Shown: one piece after another, positions 33,079 to 42,110 of the stretch | Layout: each line of letters opens with the position of its first letter | Position numbering within the stretch: the first letter of the stretch is position 1 | Origin: Planctomycetaceae bacterium | GTDB lineage: Bacteria; Planctomycetota; Planctomycetia; Pirellulales; PALSA-1355 | NCBI GenBank assembly: GCA_003153375.1 | Contig: PLYM01000267.1 | Coordinates: 1 to 64,000, forward strand | DNA length: 64,000 nucleotides | Direction of reading: 5' to 3' | The notes under the pieces: generated by a model | Databases searched by the model: none | What the model was told of the DNA's origin: nothing | The model's input: only the letters and a program-made list of their open reading frames with translations | Program-made: the position numbers and the translations under genes

Positions 33079-34776
33079 ATGACAACTGGCCCCGACACCG
33101 TGCTCATTCTGGGCGCCGGCATCAACGGTTGTGCGTTGGCGCGCGAACTGACGCTCAACGGTCTTTCGGTCTGGCTGGTCGACACGGCCGACATTGCCTC
33201 CGGTGCCACGGCCGGCTCGTCGCACCTGATTCATGGCGGGCTGCGCTATCTGGAATATGGCGATTTCGAACTGGTCAAGGAGTCGCTGGCAGAGCGCGGA
33301 CGACTGCTGCGTTTGGCCCCGCAGTTCGTGCGGCCGTTGAGACTGTGGATTCCCTCGATCGATCGTTTCGGTGGCATGATGAGCGCCGTGGGGCGCTTCT
33401 GGGGCTGGAAGCGATGGTCCGACGTGCGGCCTAAGAACGGCCGCGGCTCGTGGCTGGTGCGAGCCGGGCTGGCGTTCTACGACACCTATGCCCGCGATCC
33501 GCTGGTGCCGCGCCATCGCGTGATGCGTGTGAACGCGGCCGGCGCGCCGCCGGTCGATCCAAATCGCTATCATTGGATCAGCTCGTACTACGACGCGCAG
33601 GTGATCTACCCCGAGCGGTTGACGATGGCGCTGGTCGAAGATGCCCGTCGCCACGCCGAGCAGCAGCAGCTCGACTTTCGCGTCTTCACCTATCACCGGG
33701 CTATCTTGCGCGGCACGTCGGTCGAGATCGTGCCGATCGGCAGCGGCGCCGCAATATCGCCCACGGTGCTTGAACCGGCGATGATCGTCAATGCGACCGG
33801 CGCTTGGGTTGACGAGACGCTACAGCGGCTGCAAGTGCCGTCGGGTCGGCTGATGGGTGGAACCAAGGGGAGCCACCTGTTCACGTTTCATGCCCGGCTG
33901 CGCGAGTTATTGGGTGACGATGGCATTTATGCCGAAGCCCCGGATGGACGGCCGATCTTCATCACCCCGCTGGGCGAGGCCGTGCTGATCGGCACCACCG
34001 ACGAGCGTTTCGAGGGTCCGCCGGAGCAGGCCAGGGCCAGCGACGGCGAGATCGAGTATCTGCTGGCCGCGGTCAACGAGATCCTGCCCGCCGCCGTGCT
34101 GACGCGGGCCGATATCGATTTTCACTACAGCGCCGTGCGCCCGTTGCCGCACGCCAATGCCGCGACCACCGCGGCCATCTCGCGGCGGCATGCCGTGGTG
34201 AAGCACGAAGGCACGGTGGTGCCGATGATTTCGCTGGTGGGCGGCAAGTTGACCACCATGCGCTCGCTGGCCGAAACCGCGGCCGACGTGGTGCTGACGC
34301 AACTCGGGCGGCCGATTGCCGAGAACTCGCGCGAGTCGTATCTGCCCGGCGCGGCCGATGGCAAGTATCCGGCGCCCGACGCGCTGGCAAAGACCTGGGC
34401 TGAAATCGCCGAGCGGACGGGGTATCCGGCGACGAGCGTGGCGGCGGCCTGGAAGTTGTGTGGCACCTTGGCAGCTTGCATTCTTGAGGCGCCGCCCAAG
34501 GACGGGCATCCGCCGGACAAATCCCTGCTCGATGACACGCCGTTGCCCTACGCGATGGTGCGCTGGTCGATCGAGCATGAGCACGCGCGGACGCTGGCGG
34601 ATTTGGTTGAAAGGCGGTTGATGCTTCTCTACCATCAGCGGCTGACGCGGGCGACGCTGCGCGGGCTGGGCCAGGCCTTGGCCGAGGCGGGGCATCTGGG
34701 CGTCAGCGAGATCGGCGCGGCCGTCGAGGCCGAAATCGCGCGACTGCTCGAGCACTATGGGCGACGCGTCTCGTGA
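33079..34776 (+). CDS. glpD: Aerobic glycerol-3-phosphate dehydrogenase
   Basis: 565 aa, the size of membrane-associated FAD G3P dehydrogenases. The N-terminal FAD site is VLILGAGINGCALARELTLNG, followed by ASGATAGSSHLIHGGLRYLE, a GlpD hallmark; MGGTKGSHL, FITPLGEAVLIGTTDE and a C-terminal GlpD-specific helical domain follow. It oxidises glycerol-3-phosphate to dihydroxyacetone phosphate and passes electrons to quinone at the inner membrane. glpK lies 70 nt downstream on the same strand, which makes a glycerol-use operon. No glpF facilitator or glpR repressor is seen next to it. Confidence 0.93.
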   Translation: MTTGPDTVLILGAGINGCALARELTLNGLSVWLVDTADIASGATAGSSHLIHGGLRYLEYGDFELVKESLAERGRLLRLAPQFVRPLRLWIPSIDRFGGMMSAVGRFWGWKRWSDVRPKNGRGSWLVRAGLAFYDTYARDPLVPRHRVMRVNAAGAPPVDPNRYHWISSYYDAQVIYPERLTMALVEDARRHAEQQQLDFRVFTYHRAILRGTSVEIVPIGSGAAISPTVLEPAMIVNATGAWVDETLQRLQVPSGRLMGGTKGSHLFTFHARLRELLGDDGIYAEAPDGRPIFITPLGEAVLIGTTDERFEGPPEQARASDGEIEYLLAAVNEILPAAVLTRADIDFHYSAVRPLPHANAATTAAISRRHAVVKHEGTVVPMISLVGGKLTTMRSLAETAADVVLTQLGRPIAENSRESYLPGAADGKYPAPDALAKTWAEIAERTGYPATSVAAAWKLCGTLAACILEAPPKDGHPPDKSLLDDTPLPYAMVRWSIEHEHARTLADLVERRLMLLYHQRLTRATLRGLGQALAEAGHLGVSEIGAAVEAEIARLLEHYGRRVS

Positions 34777-34846
34777 GCTTCGCTCTCCCTTGGCTTCGAG
34801 ATTTGTGACGGACCTTTGAACAGACCTTCGGACCAGGCAAACCATC

Positions 34847-36343
34847 ATGGCAAAGCAGTACATTCTGGCGCTCGACCAAGGGACGACTTCCAGCCGGGCG
34901 ATCGTGTTCGGGCATGACGGGCAGTCGGTGGCGGTGGCGCAGCAGGAGTTTCCCCAGATCCTGCCCGCACCGGGCATTGTCGAGCACGATCCCGAGGCCA
35001 TCTGGTCGTCGCAGTTGGCCGTGGCCCGCGAGGCGCTCAAGAAGGCGAAGCTGACGGCAACCGACATCGCGGCGATTGGCATCACGAATCAGCGCGAGAC
35101 GACGGTCCTCTGGGAGCGCGCGACCGGCCGGCCAGTGGCCAATGCCATCGTATGGCAAAGCCGCGTGACGGCGCCGATCTGCGATCGCCTGAAGGCCGAC
35201 GGCCATGAGCAGGTGTTTCGCGATAAGACCGGGCTGGTGGTCGACGCGTATTTCTCGGGCACCAAGATCAAGCATCTGCTCGACACGGTCAGCGGGCTGC
35301 GGCAGCGGGCCGAGGCCGGCGAAATCCTCTTCGGTACGGTCGATAGTTGGCTGTTGTGGCGGCTCACGGGCGGCCGGCGGCACGCGACCGACGTCAGCAA
35401 TGCCAGCCGCACGCTCATCTTCAACATCCACACGCTCGATTGGGATGACGAGCTGCTGAATATTCTGGGCATTCCCCGCGCCATGCTGCCCGAGGTGTGC
35501 CCTTCGAGCGGGCTGCTGGGGCAGGCGGCGGCCGAGTGGTTCGGCGCGGAGATTCCGATCACCGGCTGTGCGGGCGATCAGCAGGCGGCCACGTTTGGCC
35601 AGGCGTGTTTCGAGCCCGGCAGCGCCAAGAACACCTATGGCACCGGCTGCTTCCTGCTCTTGAATACCGGCGAGAAGGCCGTGGCGTCGCAAAACAAGTT
35701 GCTGACCACGATCGGCTGGCAACTGGGCGACAAAGTGACCTATTGCCTCGAAGGCTCGGTGTTCATCGGCGGCGCGGTCGTGCAATGGCTGCGCGACGGG
35801 CTGGGCATCATCGCAAAGTCCGTCGACGTCGAAGCCCTGGCCAACAGCGTCGCCGACTCCGACGGCGTGTACCTGGTGCCCGCGTTCGTGGGTCTGGGCG
35901 CGCCGTATTGGGATCCTTACGCACGGGGAACGATCGTGGGCATCACGCGCGGCACGACCGCCGCGCACATCGCGCACGCCGCGATCGAGTCGATGGCCTT
36001 CCAATCGCGCGACCTGCTCGAAGCCATGGAGCGCGACTCCGGCGTCCCGCTCAAGGCCCTCAAGGTCGACGGCGGCGCCAGCGTGAACGATCGCCTGATG
36101 CAATTTCAAGCCGACATCCTGGGCACGCCCGTGCGTCGCCCCCAAGTTTCCGAAACCACCGCTCTGGGCGCCGCCTATCTCGCCGGCTTGGCCGTCGGCT
36201 ACTGGCAAAGCCAAGCCGAGATCGCCCAAAACTGGGCCCTCGACCGCGAGTTCACGCCAGAGATGCAGAAGAGCGATCGCGAGCGGCGCTACGGCGTGTG
36301 GCGCAAGGCGGTGGAGCGGGCGTTGGATTGGGAAGGGCATTGA
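34847..36343 (+). CDS. glpK: Glycerol kinase
   Basis: 498 aa, full length FGGY-family kinase. It starts [17 protein letters not shown] (phosphate 1), has [54 protein letters not shown], and [22 protein letters not shown] with [18 protein letters not shown] near the C terminus, as expected for GlpK. It phosphorylates glycerol with ATP to feed the glpD product just upstream. The fructose-1,6-bisphosphate regulatory site cannot be judged from sequence reading. Confidence 0.95.
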   Translation: MAKQYILALDQGTTSSRAIVFGHDGQSVAVAQQEFPQILPAPGIVEHDPEAIWSSQLAVAREALKKAKLTATDIAAIGITNQRETTVLWERATGRPVANAIVWQSRVTAPICDRLKADGHEQVFRDKTGLVVDAYFSGTKIKHLLDTVSGLRQRAEAGEILFGTVDSWLLWRLTGGRRHATDVSNASRTLIFNIHTLDWDDELLNILGIPRAMLPEVCPSSGLLGQAAAEWFGAEIPITGCAGDQQAATFGQACFEPGSAKNTYGTGCFLLLNTGEKAVASQNKLLTTIGWQLGDKVTYCLEGSVFIGGAVVQWLRDGLGIIAKSVDVEALANSVADSDGVYLVPAFVGLGAPYWDPYARGTIVGITRGTTAAHIAHAAIESMAFQSRDLLEAMERDSGVPLKALKVDGGASVNDRLMQFQADILGTPVRRPQVSETTALGAAYLAGLAVGYWQSQAEIAQNWALDREFTPEMQKSDRERRYGVWRKAVERALDWEGH

Positions 36344-36485
36344 AAGGATGAAGGCGGAAGGATGAAGACGGCTGCGAGTTTTTGTTCCAACAAGGAATGG
36401 CATGCAAGCATCCTCGGCTGATTCCGAAGGACCTTGAGCGCGGCATAATGTTTGGATGGCCGCGGGGCGTTGGTAGAATGTGTGG

Positions 36486-36821
36486 ATGGACGAAGAAGCA
36501 AATAAGCCGATCCGATCAGTTTTGAAAAGGCTAGAGTCGCGCAGGCAGCATTTGGCGATACGGAAGGAGATGCACGACTCGCTCCCTCTAACCAGGAAGC
36601 GACTGGATGCACAAGTTCAGGCCGGAACTTTATCGAAGGAAATGGCGGACGAAATCTTCGCAGCCAATGAGCTCATCTGTAATGCTCCGCCTGGACTAAC
36701 TACAGAGGAACTCGATGTTCTGGCCTTTATGGATCGACTGAAAGTCCGCCAAGGCAACATCGAACCAGACTTCGGCGCCCTTTACAAACGCAAGGCGGAA
36801 CTTGAACAAGATTCGCCATGA
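36486..36821 (+). CDS. Small hypothetical protein, helical
   Basis: 111 aa, mostly alpha-helical and charged, without signal or membrane segment (KRLESRRQHLAIRKEMHD, RLDAQVQAGTLSKEMADEIF, LTTEELDVLAFMDRLKV). I do not recognise a family. Start uncertain: ATG 36486 is preferred; an in-frame GTG lies six bases upstream, and no clear ribosome site is visible. Its stop overlaps the next gene's ATG as ATGA, so the two are probably translated together. Confidence 0.6.
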   Translation: MDEEANKPIRSVLKRLESRRQHLAIRKEMHDSLPLTRKRLDAQVQAGTLSKEMADEIFAANELICNAPPGLTTEELDVLAFMDRLKVRQGNIEPDFGALYKRKAELEQDSP

Positions 36822-37243
36822 CCGCCGCCCCGAAACGCCGCTGGTTCCTCTTTGGCCTGTCGGCCTTGCTCGCCGTGGCGGGCATTGCGTGTTGGCTTGG
36901 GTACGAATTGAATTGGATTCGGCAGCGACAAGAATTATTCGCGACAGGACGTGTCGCGTGCGAAGACGATTCGGGTCTCGGGTCGTCGATCGCGGCTGGC
37001 GGTGTGCGAGCGCCCGGTTTACTTGGGCTGCTGGGCGAGCGGGGCTATGAATTCCTTGTTATCAAGTTTCCGAACAGAACGAAATCGAACGGAGTTGAGA
37101 TTTTTACTCCGGTCGAGAAGGCCGAAATCGAAGACGTGCAGCGGCTGTTTCCCGAATCCGTGATACAGAGCTACGAATGGGCCGACCCCATCGAACCAGC
37201 AGACTTTGTGGTTGGGCCGCCCTACGACGGGTTCAAGTTGTGA
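36818..37243 (+). CDS. Small membrane-anchored 'KRRWF' protein
   Basis: 141 aa. The N terminus PKRRWFLFGLSALLAVAGIACWLGYELNWIRQRQE has a positive patch, one membrane helix (about 10-30), then a charged helix. This architecture (KRRWF/RRFQFSLR, helix, WLG.E...RQR) marks a small planctomycete family of unknown function that recurs at 44046 and, truncated, at 37538. The C-terminal half (about 60-141) is probably globular (EFLVIKFPNRTKSNG). ATGA overlap with the preceding gene. Confidence 0.7.
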   Translation: MTAAPKRRWFLFGLSALLAVAGIACWLGYELNWIRQRQELFATGRVACEDDSGLGSSIAAGGVRAPGLLGLLGERGYEFLVIKFPNRTKSNGVEIFTPVEKAEIEDVQRLFPESVIQSYEWADPIEPADFVVGPPYDGFKL

Positions 37244-37289
37244 CGCTCGGGCTATGTGACGTGCAGACCGAAGACCGGGAGGCTCAAAC

Positions 37290-37541
37290 ATGCTCGGACT
37301 TGGATGGCTTGAAGTCATCATCATTACAGCAACCATCATTGCCCTCTTCGGCTGGCAGTTGCCAGAAGTAGGGCGATCGCTTGAACGTGGCCTGCGGGAC
37401 GCCGAGCGGCTAAGGATTATTCATCCACGCCGACCGCTTTACGAAGATGGCGGCGGGAAATGGGGTGCCGTCGCTTTGGGTTTGATTCTGTTTTTGTTGC
37501 TGGCTCTCACCGCGTGCATCAAGCTTGGTCTCTGGCGATGA
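37290..37541 (+). CDS. TatA/B-like small protein with an extra C-terminal membrane helix
   Basis: 83 aa. The first half has the TatA/TatB plan: MLGLGWLEVIIITATIIALFG (short N-terminal membrane helix after a GLGW start), then WQLPEVGRSLERGLRDAER, an amphipathic helix that matches the family FGxxxLPELGRSLGxGxxxF pattern. A basic/proline linker (IHPRRPLYEDGGGK) follows, and then a second hydrophobic segment (GAVALGLILFLLLALTACIKLGLW), which classical TatA/B proteins lack. No tatC is nearby. It may be a divergent TatA/B or an unrelated protein that looks like it. Its stop overlaps a following ATG as ATGA. Confidence 0.6.
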   Translation: MLGLGWLEVIIITATIIALFGWQLPEVGRSLERGLRDAERLRIIHPRRPLYEDGGGKWGAVALGLILFLLLALTACIKLGLWR

Positions 37542-37669
37542 CCACCACCCCCAAACGTCGCTGCTCGCTGCTCTTTTTGCGGCGAAGCCTTGAAGTCGCG
37601 GTCGTGCTATTTTCACGAGGCGCGCATGTCCGCGTCCGTTGCAGCAAGCCGCCGCGCGGTGAGCATTGA
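37538..37669 (+). pseudogene. Truncated copy of the 'KRRWF' family
   Basis: The frame from the ATG overlapping the TatA-like stop encodes 43 aa starting MTTTPKRRCSLLFLRRSLEVAVVLF, a close echo of MTAAPKRRWFLFGLSALLAVAG at 36818, then a basic tail and stop. The globular part is missing and the 3' end overlaps the MFS gene on the other strand, so it looks like a decayed paralogue. It could still be translated because of the ATGA coupling. Confidence 0.4.
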
Positions 37670-38992
37670 GGCCACGACCAGCAGAAACGCGATGCCGATG
37701 TAAATCGCCACCGTCGACGAGAGAACCTTGCTATCCGGGTAACCCCAATCCAGCGCGATGCCGAAACCGGTGGTTCCCAGCGCGGCGCCGAGCCAGCCAA
37801 CCATGTTGGTTGTGCCCACGGCGGTGGCCCGTTTTTCGGCCGGCACGACGTCATAGAGCGAGGCCCAAATGTTCGAATCATAAATTCCCTTGGCAAACCC
37901 GAAGCAGGTCATGGCGATGAGCACGTTGTTCAGTTCCGTCGTAGAGCCGCACCAGTAGATGAAGGGGCAACTGCCGACGACCCCCAGCGCTTGCACCAAA
38001 GACCGACCGCCGAGATACACCTTGCGCACCTGGTCGGCCAGCACTCCACCCACGAGCGAGCCGACCATGCTCGCCACCTGCATATAGACCGTGGCCGAAA
38101 AGCCGGCCTCGGCCAGGTTCAAGTTGTAATTGTCGTGCAGATAGCTGGGCATCCACGTAATGAAAATGAACGCCACGATGTTGGCGCCGCAAAACGCCGT
38201 CACCAGAAACATGGCCGGCGGATTGCGTAGCAACAAACCAAAGAAACCGAGAACCTCGACGACCGTGCTGGTGATGAACGCGAGGCCGCCGGCGCGGTTT
38301 GCCGCGACGGGCGCCGCGTGCAGGCCGATGTCGTCATCAATCTCACCGCGATCGCGCCGCTCCGCTTCGTTGCGCATCGGCTCGCGAATGAACAGCATCA
38401 GCACCAGGCCCAGCAGCACGCCGGCCCCTCCCAGAATCACGAACGGATAGCGCCAGTCGTAGTGCAGCGCCATCCAGCCGGCAAACCAGGCACCGCCAAT
38501 CGTGCCCGCATAGACGCTGGTCTGATGCAAACCCATCGCCCGCGAACGGGTGCGCTTGCCGTGATAGTCGCTGATCAGCGACATCGACGCCGGAAAATAA
38601 AAGGTCTCGCCAAGTCCCTCCGAGCCGCGTACGAAGACGAACTGCCAAAACCGGGTGCAGCCCGCGGTGAAGCCGGTGATGATGCTCCAGACGAACAGAC
38701 CGCCAATGATCAGAATCTTGCGCGAGACGCGGTCGCCCGTGCCGCCGGCAAACGGGGCCGTAATCGCGTAAACATACATGAAGGCCGCGCTGATCCAGCC
38801 GAGCTCGGTTTTCGAGAACTGAAACTCGTCTCCCAAGGCTGGCAGAATGGCGGCGATCGCCTGGCGGTCGGCATAGTTGAAAAAGCAGATGAACCACAGC
38901 ATGCCGACCACGGCCCAGCTATACCACGAGCGGCTGGCCACTTGAGCGATCAGACCAGCGTTGGGCGGAGGCTGAGAATCAGAGCGTTGCAT
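37613..38992 (-). CDS. MFS transporter
   Basis: 459 aa with about 12 membrane helices. Helix 1 region reads FICFFNYADRQAIAAILP (D-R in the first helix, as in the anion:cation symporter and related families), the loop 2-3 motif is GTGDRVSRKILI, and helix 4-5 shows RGSEGLGETFYFPASMSLISDYHG with RSRAMGLHQTSVYAGTIGG. The central loop (about 210-240) is charged. Closest in style to hexuronate/phosphosugar-type MFS members; the substrate is unknown. The gene converges with the small plus-strand genes, and its last codons overlap the truncated KRRWF frame. Confidence 0.85.
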   Translation of the reverse strand: MQRSDSQPPPNAGLIAQVASRSWYSWAVVGMLWFICFFNYADRQAIAAILPALGDEFQFSKTELGWISAAFMYVYAITAPFAGGTGDRVSRKILIIGGLFVWSIITGFTAGCTRFWQFVFVRGSEGLGETFYFPASMSLISDYHGKRTRSRAMGLHQTSVYAGTIGGAWFAGWMALHYDWRYPFVILGGAGVLLGLVLMLFIREPMRNEAERRDRGEIDDDIGLHAAPVAANRAGGLAFITSTVVEVLGFFGLLLRNPPAMFLVTAFCGANIVAFIFITWMPSYLHDNYNLNLAEAGFSATVYMQVASMVGSLVGGVLADQVRKVYLGGRSLVQALGVVGSCPFIYWCGSTTELNNVLIAMTCFGFAKGIYDSNIWASLYDVVPAEKRATAVGTTNMVGWLGAALGTTGFGIALDWGYPDSKVLSSTVAIYIGIAFLLVVASMLTARRLAATDADMRAS

Positions 38993-39141
38993 GATGGGGT
39001 CGAGCAGGGGCCGGGGCGTGAGGTGCGGAACGGGCCAAGATTAATGCGAAAACATGCCTGCCGCAAGAGACCGCCCTCATGGCTTGGGCGAGACGACCGC
39101 TAGGGCACGATCGCCCCTGGCGGCTTAGCCCAGCGGAGCGG

Positions 39142-40563
39142 CTAGTTGCGTTCCTTGACCAGGAACCAACCGTTGTCGGCGACATTGAACATCGGCCGGT
39201 AAGGATTGAAGGGGGCGCAGGGCGATTTGTAGCCGACGAAGCAGACCATGCACAGCGAGATGTTCCAGGTTTCCTTGATCGAGTTGGTGATCATCGGATC
39301 GAGGCTCGGCAACAAGTAGTTGTACGAGGCCTGAATCGCCCACCGCTCCGACATGTGGGCCGTGACGTCGCCGCCGAAGATCACGTCGTGGAACGGACTG
39401 AGGCCGATCCACATGCGGCCCTGCGAGCCGTTGCGAAAGTGACGGCGATAGAACAGGTTGAATTGGTTGTTGGCCACCCAGGTGACCGTCGGCTGCCCAA
39501 ACGCCGCGGGCGCGGGCCGCGTGTCGCTGTTGGCTTGCTGAGCCGACCAGATGCCGACTTCGTTCTGCTGGGCCCGATAGGCAATTTCCCAGCGAACCTG
39601 CAACAGGTTCATCCGCACGTAGAAACTGTCGTAGAGATAGTCGACCACGGCTCCGGCCTGAAAGCCCTGGTTGCCCTCGGCGCGGCGGAAGATGCCGGTG
39701 GTGGCAAAGAACTGGTCGCGGCCGTGATTGACCAGCCCGGCGCCGCCTTCGAAATCGCTGAGCGAGATCACGCCGCCCAGTTGATAGCCGATGCCCATCT
39801 CGTCCCACAGCGGGCGGGCCCAGTTCAAACCCTTCTGGATGCCGAAGTTGCCATTCACGCCGCGATCGACCGGTCCCTTGAAGGCTTGCACGCCGCCGAA
39901 GCTGGCAAAGTTCTCGCTATTGACCGGGCTGAACAGGCAGCAGTTTCGTTTCCAATTGTGGAACCAGCCGCCATCGCCGGGATCGCCATTGGGATCGTCG
40001 GGGCAGGTGGCGCAGGGACCGACGTTGTCGGGACCATAGCCGGTTTGTGCGTAGGGCTGCTGAATGAACTGCTGCTGACCATAGGGTGCCGCGCCATATT
40101 GCGGTTGAGCATATTGCGGTTGGCCGGCCATCGGCGCGCCGTAGGCGCCGCTGCCAGGCTGATCCAGCGTGGTCACGGGCCCGGCTTGTTCGAAGACCGG
40201 TGCGCCGTCGTCGCTGGTCTGCTGTTCGGCGACGGTTTGCTGTTGCGGATAGTATCGGGCTCGATATTGAGCGTAGCGCTCATCGAAATTGGCGGGCACG
40301 GGGTCTTGGGCGTACTGCATCTGCCCGCTGTCGGCATAGCGCATCGTGGGCGACCCGGAATATTGCGTCGCCGAATAGGGCGATGTGTTCGAAGCGACCA
40401 GCAACTCGTTGGCCGGCATCATGCGCGGGGCCGGTTCGGGATCGCGCACGTCGGAACGCCATGAGCGTGCGCTCTGGGCGTGAGCCTCGGTCAATAGGCC
40501 CAGGCCGACGCACAGGCTGGCCAGCGCGGCCAGATGGCTGATGACGTGCCCGCGAAAGTTCAT
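39142..40563 (-). CDS. Exported planctomycete protein, probable outer-membrane beta-barrel
   Basis: 473 aa. Signal peptide about 5-29 (ends EAHA). Residues about 30-160 are Gln/Pro/Tyr-rich and repetitive (PQYAQPQYGAAPYGQQQ). A Cys-containing linker follows (CATCPDD, RNCCLFS), and then a C-terminal region from about 200 with alternating hydrophobic strands typical of a barrel (GIGYQLGGVISLSDFEGG, DQFFATTGIFRRAEG, VRMNLLQVRWEIAYRA, NNQFNLFYRRHFRNG, WAIQASYNYLLPS). The family recurs in Pirellula-type genomes (DUF6666-like, from memory). Function unknown. Confidence 0.7.
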   Translation of the reverse strand: MNFRGHVISHLAALASLCVGLGLLTEAHAQSARSWRSDVRDPEPAPRMMPANELLVASNTSPYSATQYSGSPTMRYADSGQMQYAQDPVPANFDERYAQYRARYYPQQQTVAEQQTSDDGAPVFEQAGPVTTLDQPGSGAYGAPMAGQPQYAQPQYGAAPYGQQQFIQQPYAQTGYGPDNVGPCATCPDDPNGDPGDGGWFHNWKRNCCLFSPVNSENFASFGGVQAFKGPVDRGVNGNFGIQKGLNWARPLWDEMGIGYQLGGVISLSDFEGGAGLVNHGRDQFFATTGIFRRAEGNQGFQAGAVVDYLYDSFYVRMNLLQVRWEIAYRAQQNEVGIWSAQQANSDTRPAPAAFGQPTVTWVANNQFNLFYRRHFRNGSQGRMWIGLSPFHDVIFGGDVTAHMSERWAIQASYNYLLPSLDPMITNSIKETWNISLCMVCFVGYKSPCAPFNPYRPMFNVADNGWFLVKERN

Positions 40564-40594
40564 GAGGGAGTAGATCCAATTGACGGCCCCCCGT

Positions 40595-40624
40595 CACTTC
40601 CGCGCACTGCACTTCCGCGCACTG
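40595..40624 (+). repeat. 15-bp tandem direct repeat, two copies
   Basis: CACTTCCGCGCACTG occurs twice back to back, 32 nt upstream of the start of the beta-barrel gene on the minus strand. It may be a slippage product or a repeated regulator site. Confidence 0.6.
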
Positions 40625-40800
40625 CCATACCACGAATCTGCCTTTCGGCTGGTCCTGTTATCGGGATACCGTCGTCGGAACTTTCGGCGAATTCGGAAAA
40701 GTCTTCGCGAACGTTCCAAATTCCGCATGATGGCAATGCCAGCGCAAGCACGCGGCGGATTCGCGCATCTTGCGCCCAACTGCCGTGATACGGCCAACTT

Positions 40801-41961
40801 CTAGCGCGAACCCAGCGCGCGGGTGAGGGCCGCGTCGAGGTCGGCCCGCAGATCGTCGAACGCTTCGAGACCGACCGAGAGGCGGATCAGGCCGTCGGTG
40901 ATGCCGTAGGCCAGCCGATCCTCGCCGCTGTAGCTAGCATGCGACATCGAAGCCGGCTGTTCGATCAGCGATTCGACGGCGCCCAGGCTGACGGCCAGTT
41001 GGAACAGCCGCGTCGACTCGGCCACCAACTTGGCCGCGGCGAAATCGCCGGCGATCTCGAAGCTGAGCATGGCGCCGAACGCGCCGTCCATCTGCCGCCT
41101 GGCCAGCTCGTGGCCGGGGTGCGTGGCCAGGCCGGGATAGTAGACCCGCACCACGCGCGGATCGGACTCGAGCCACTCGGCAATCTGCCGGGCGGTGCGC
41201 GATTGTTCACGCACGCGCAGCTCGAGGGTTTTCAGGCCGCGCGAGCAGAGGTAGGACTCGAGCGGGGCCATCACGCCTCCCGTGGCGTTTTGCAGGAAGT
41301 ACAACTCGCCAAACAACGTCGGATCTTTCACCACCAACGCGCCGCCCAGCACGTCGCTGTGGCCGCCAATGTATTTGGTGGCCGAGTGCATCACGATGTC
41401 GGCGCCCAGCTCGAGCGGGCGCGTCAGGGCCGGCGTGGCGAACGTGTTGTCGACGGCCAGCAGCGCCCCGTGCCGCCGTGCGATCTCGGCGCAGCCGGCC
41501 AGGTCGGTGATTGACATCAGCGGATTGCCGGGCGATTCGATCCACACCATCTTGGTCTCCGGGCGCATCGCAGCCGCCAGGGCCTTCAGGTCGCTGGCCG
41601 TGGGCACCAGCGAAACCTCGACGCCTGCTCGAGTGGTCACGCGGTGCAGCAAGCGATAGGTGCCGCCGTAAATATCGGTGCCGGCCACGACGTGCTGGCC
41701 GCTGGAGAGCAGCATGATGGCGCAATGCGTGGCGGCCATGCCCGAGCTGAAGGCCAGGGCTCCGGTTCCGCCTTCGAGCGAAGCCAGGGTCGACTCGAAC
41801 GCCTTGCGCGTGGGATTGCCGCTGCGCGAGTAGTCGAACTCGGCGCCTTCGCCGGCGCCGGGCTGAACAAACGTGGTGGCCAGGTGCAGGGGACGGACGA
41901 CGGCTCCGGTCTGGGGATCGGGCTCGTTGCCGACGTGGATGGCACGCGTGCGAAATTGCAA
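40801..41961 (-). CDS. Trans-sulfuration enzyme (cystathionine synthase/lyase family, PLP)
   Basis: 386 aa from the chosen start. Type-I fold Cys/Met-metabolism enzyme: TRAIHVGNEPDPQTGAVV start, YSRSGNPTRKAFE, SSGMAATHCAI, the PLP-phosphate region GTDIYGGTYRL, VDNTFATPALTRP, and the Schiff-base lysine in MHSATKYIGGHSDVLGG. It fits cystathionine gamma-synthase, beta/gamma-lyase or a related sulfhydrylase. The start is unusual: no ATG lies near the expected position. I take a TTG at 41961; a TTG at 41967 and a GTG at 42045 are also open, the last inside the MITE-like repeat. It follows a second enzyme of the same family, probably in one transcript. Confidence 0.88.
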   Translation of the reverse strand: MQFRTRAIHVGNEPDPQTGAVVRPLHLATTFVQPGAGEGAEFDYSRSGNPTRKAFESTLASLEGGTGALAFSSGMAATHCAIMLLSSGQHVVAGTDIYGGTYRLLHRVTTRAGVEVSLVPTASDLKALAAAMRPETKMVWIESPGNPLMSITDLAGCAEIARRHGALLAVDNTFATPALTRPLELGADIVMHSATKYIGGHSDVLGGALVVKDPTLFGELYFLQNATGGVMAPLESYLCSRGLKTLELRVREQSRTARQIAEWLESDPRVVRVYYPGLATHPGHELARRQMDGAFGAMLSFEIAGDFAAAKLVAESTRLFQLAVSLGAVESLIEQPASMSHASYSGEDRLAYGITDGLIRLSVGLEAFDDLRADLDAALTRALGSR

Positions 41962-42014
41962 AGCCAAGCGCCTTGTGTTGGGTGCGCTGCGGGCGCACCG
42001 CCAGGGGGTTAGGG

Positions 42015-42107
42015 ACGACTCAAAAATAACTTCGCCCGCAAACACCTCTCCCTCTGGGAGAGGGCAGGGTGAGGGAAATCATCATGCCGAAGTTATTTTT
42101 GAGTCGT
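42015..42107. repeat. MITE-like element with 20-bp perfect inverted ends
   Basis: The outer arms ACGACTCAAAAATAACTTCG (42015-42034) and its exact complement (42088-42107) enclose 53 bp that contain CTCTCCCTCTGGGAGAGG, a boilerplate often seen in intergenic repeats. Imperfect pairing continues a few bases further out on each side. The element sits between two PLP genes, 4 bases from the stop of the upstream one, and it supplies the possible 5' extension of the downstream one. Confidence 0.7.
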
Positions 42108-42110
42108 TCC

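Noticed and set aside
39079-40464. 461-codon plus-strand frame
   Set aside because: Antisense to an exported protein with a good signal peptide; no motif of its own.
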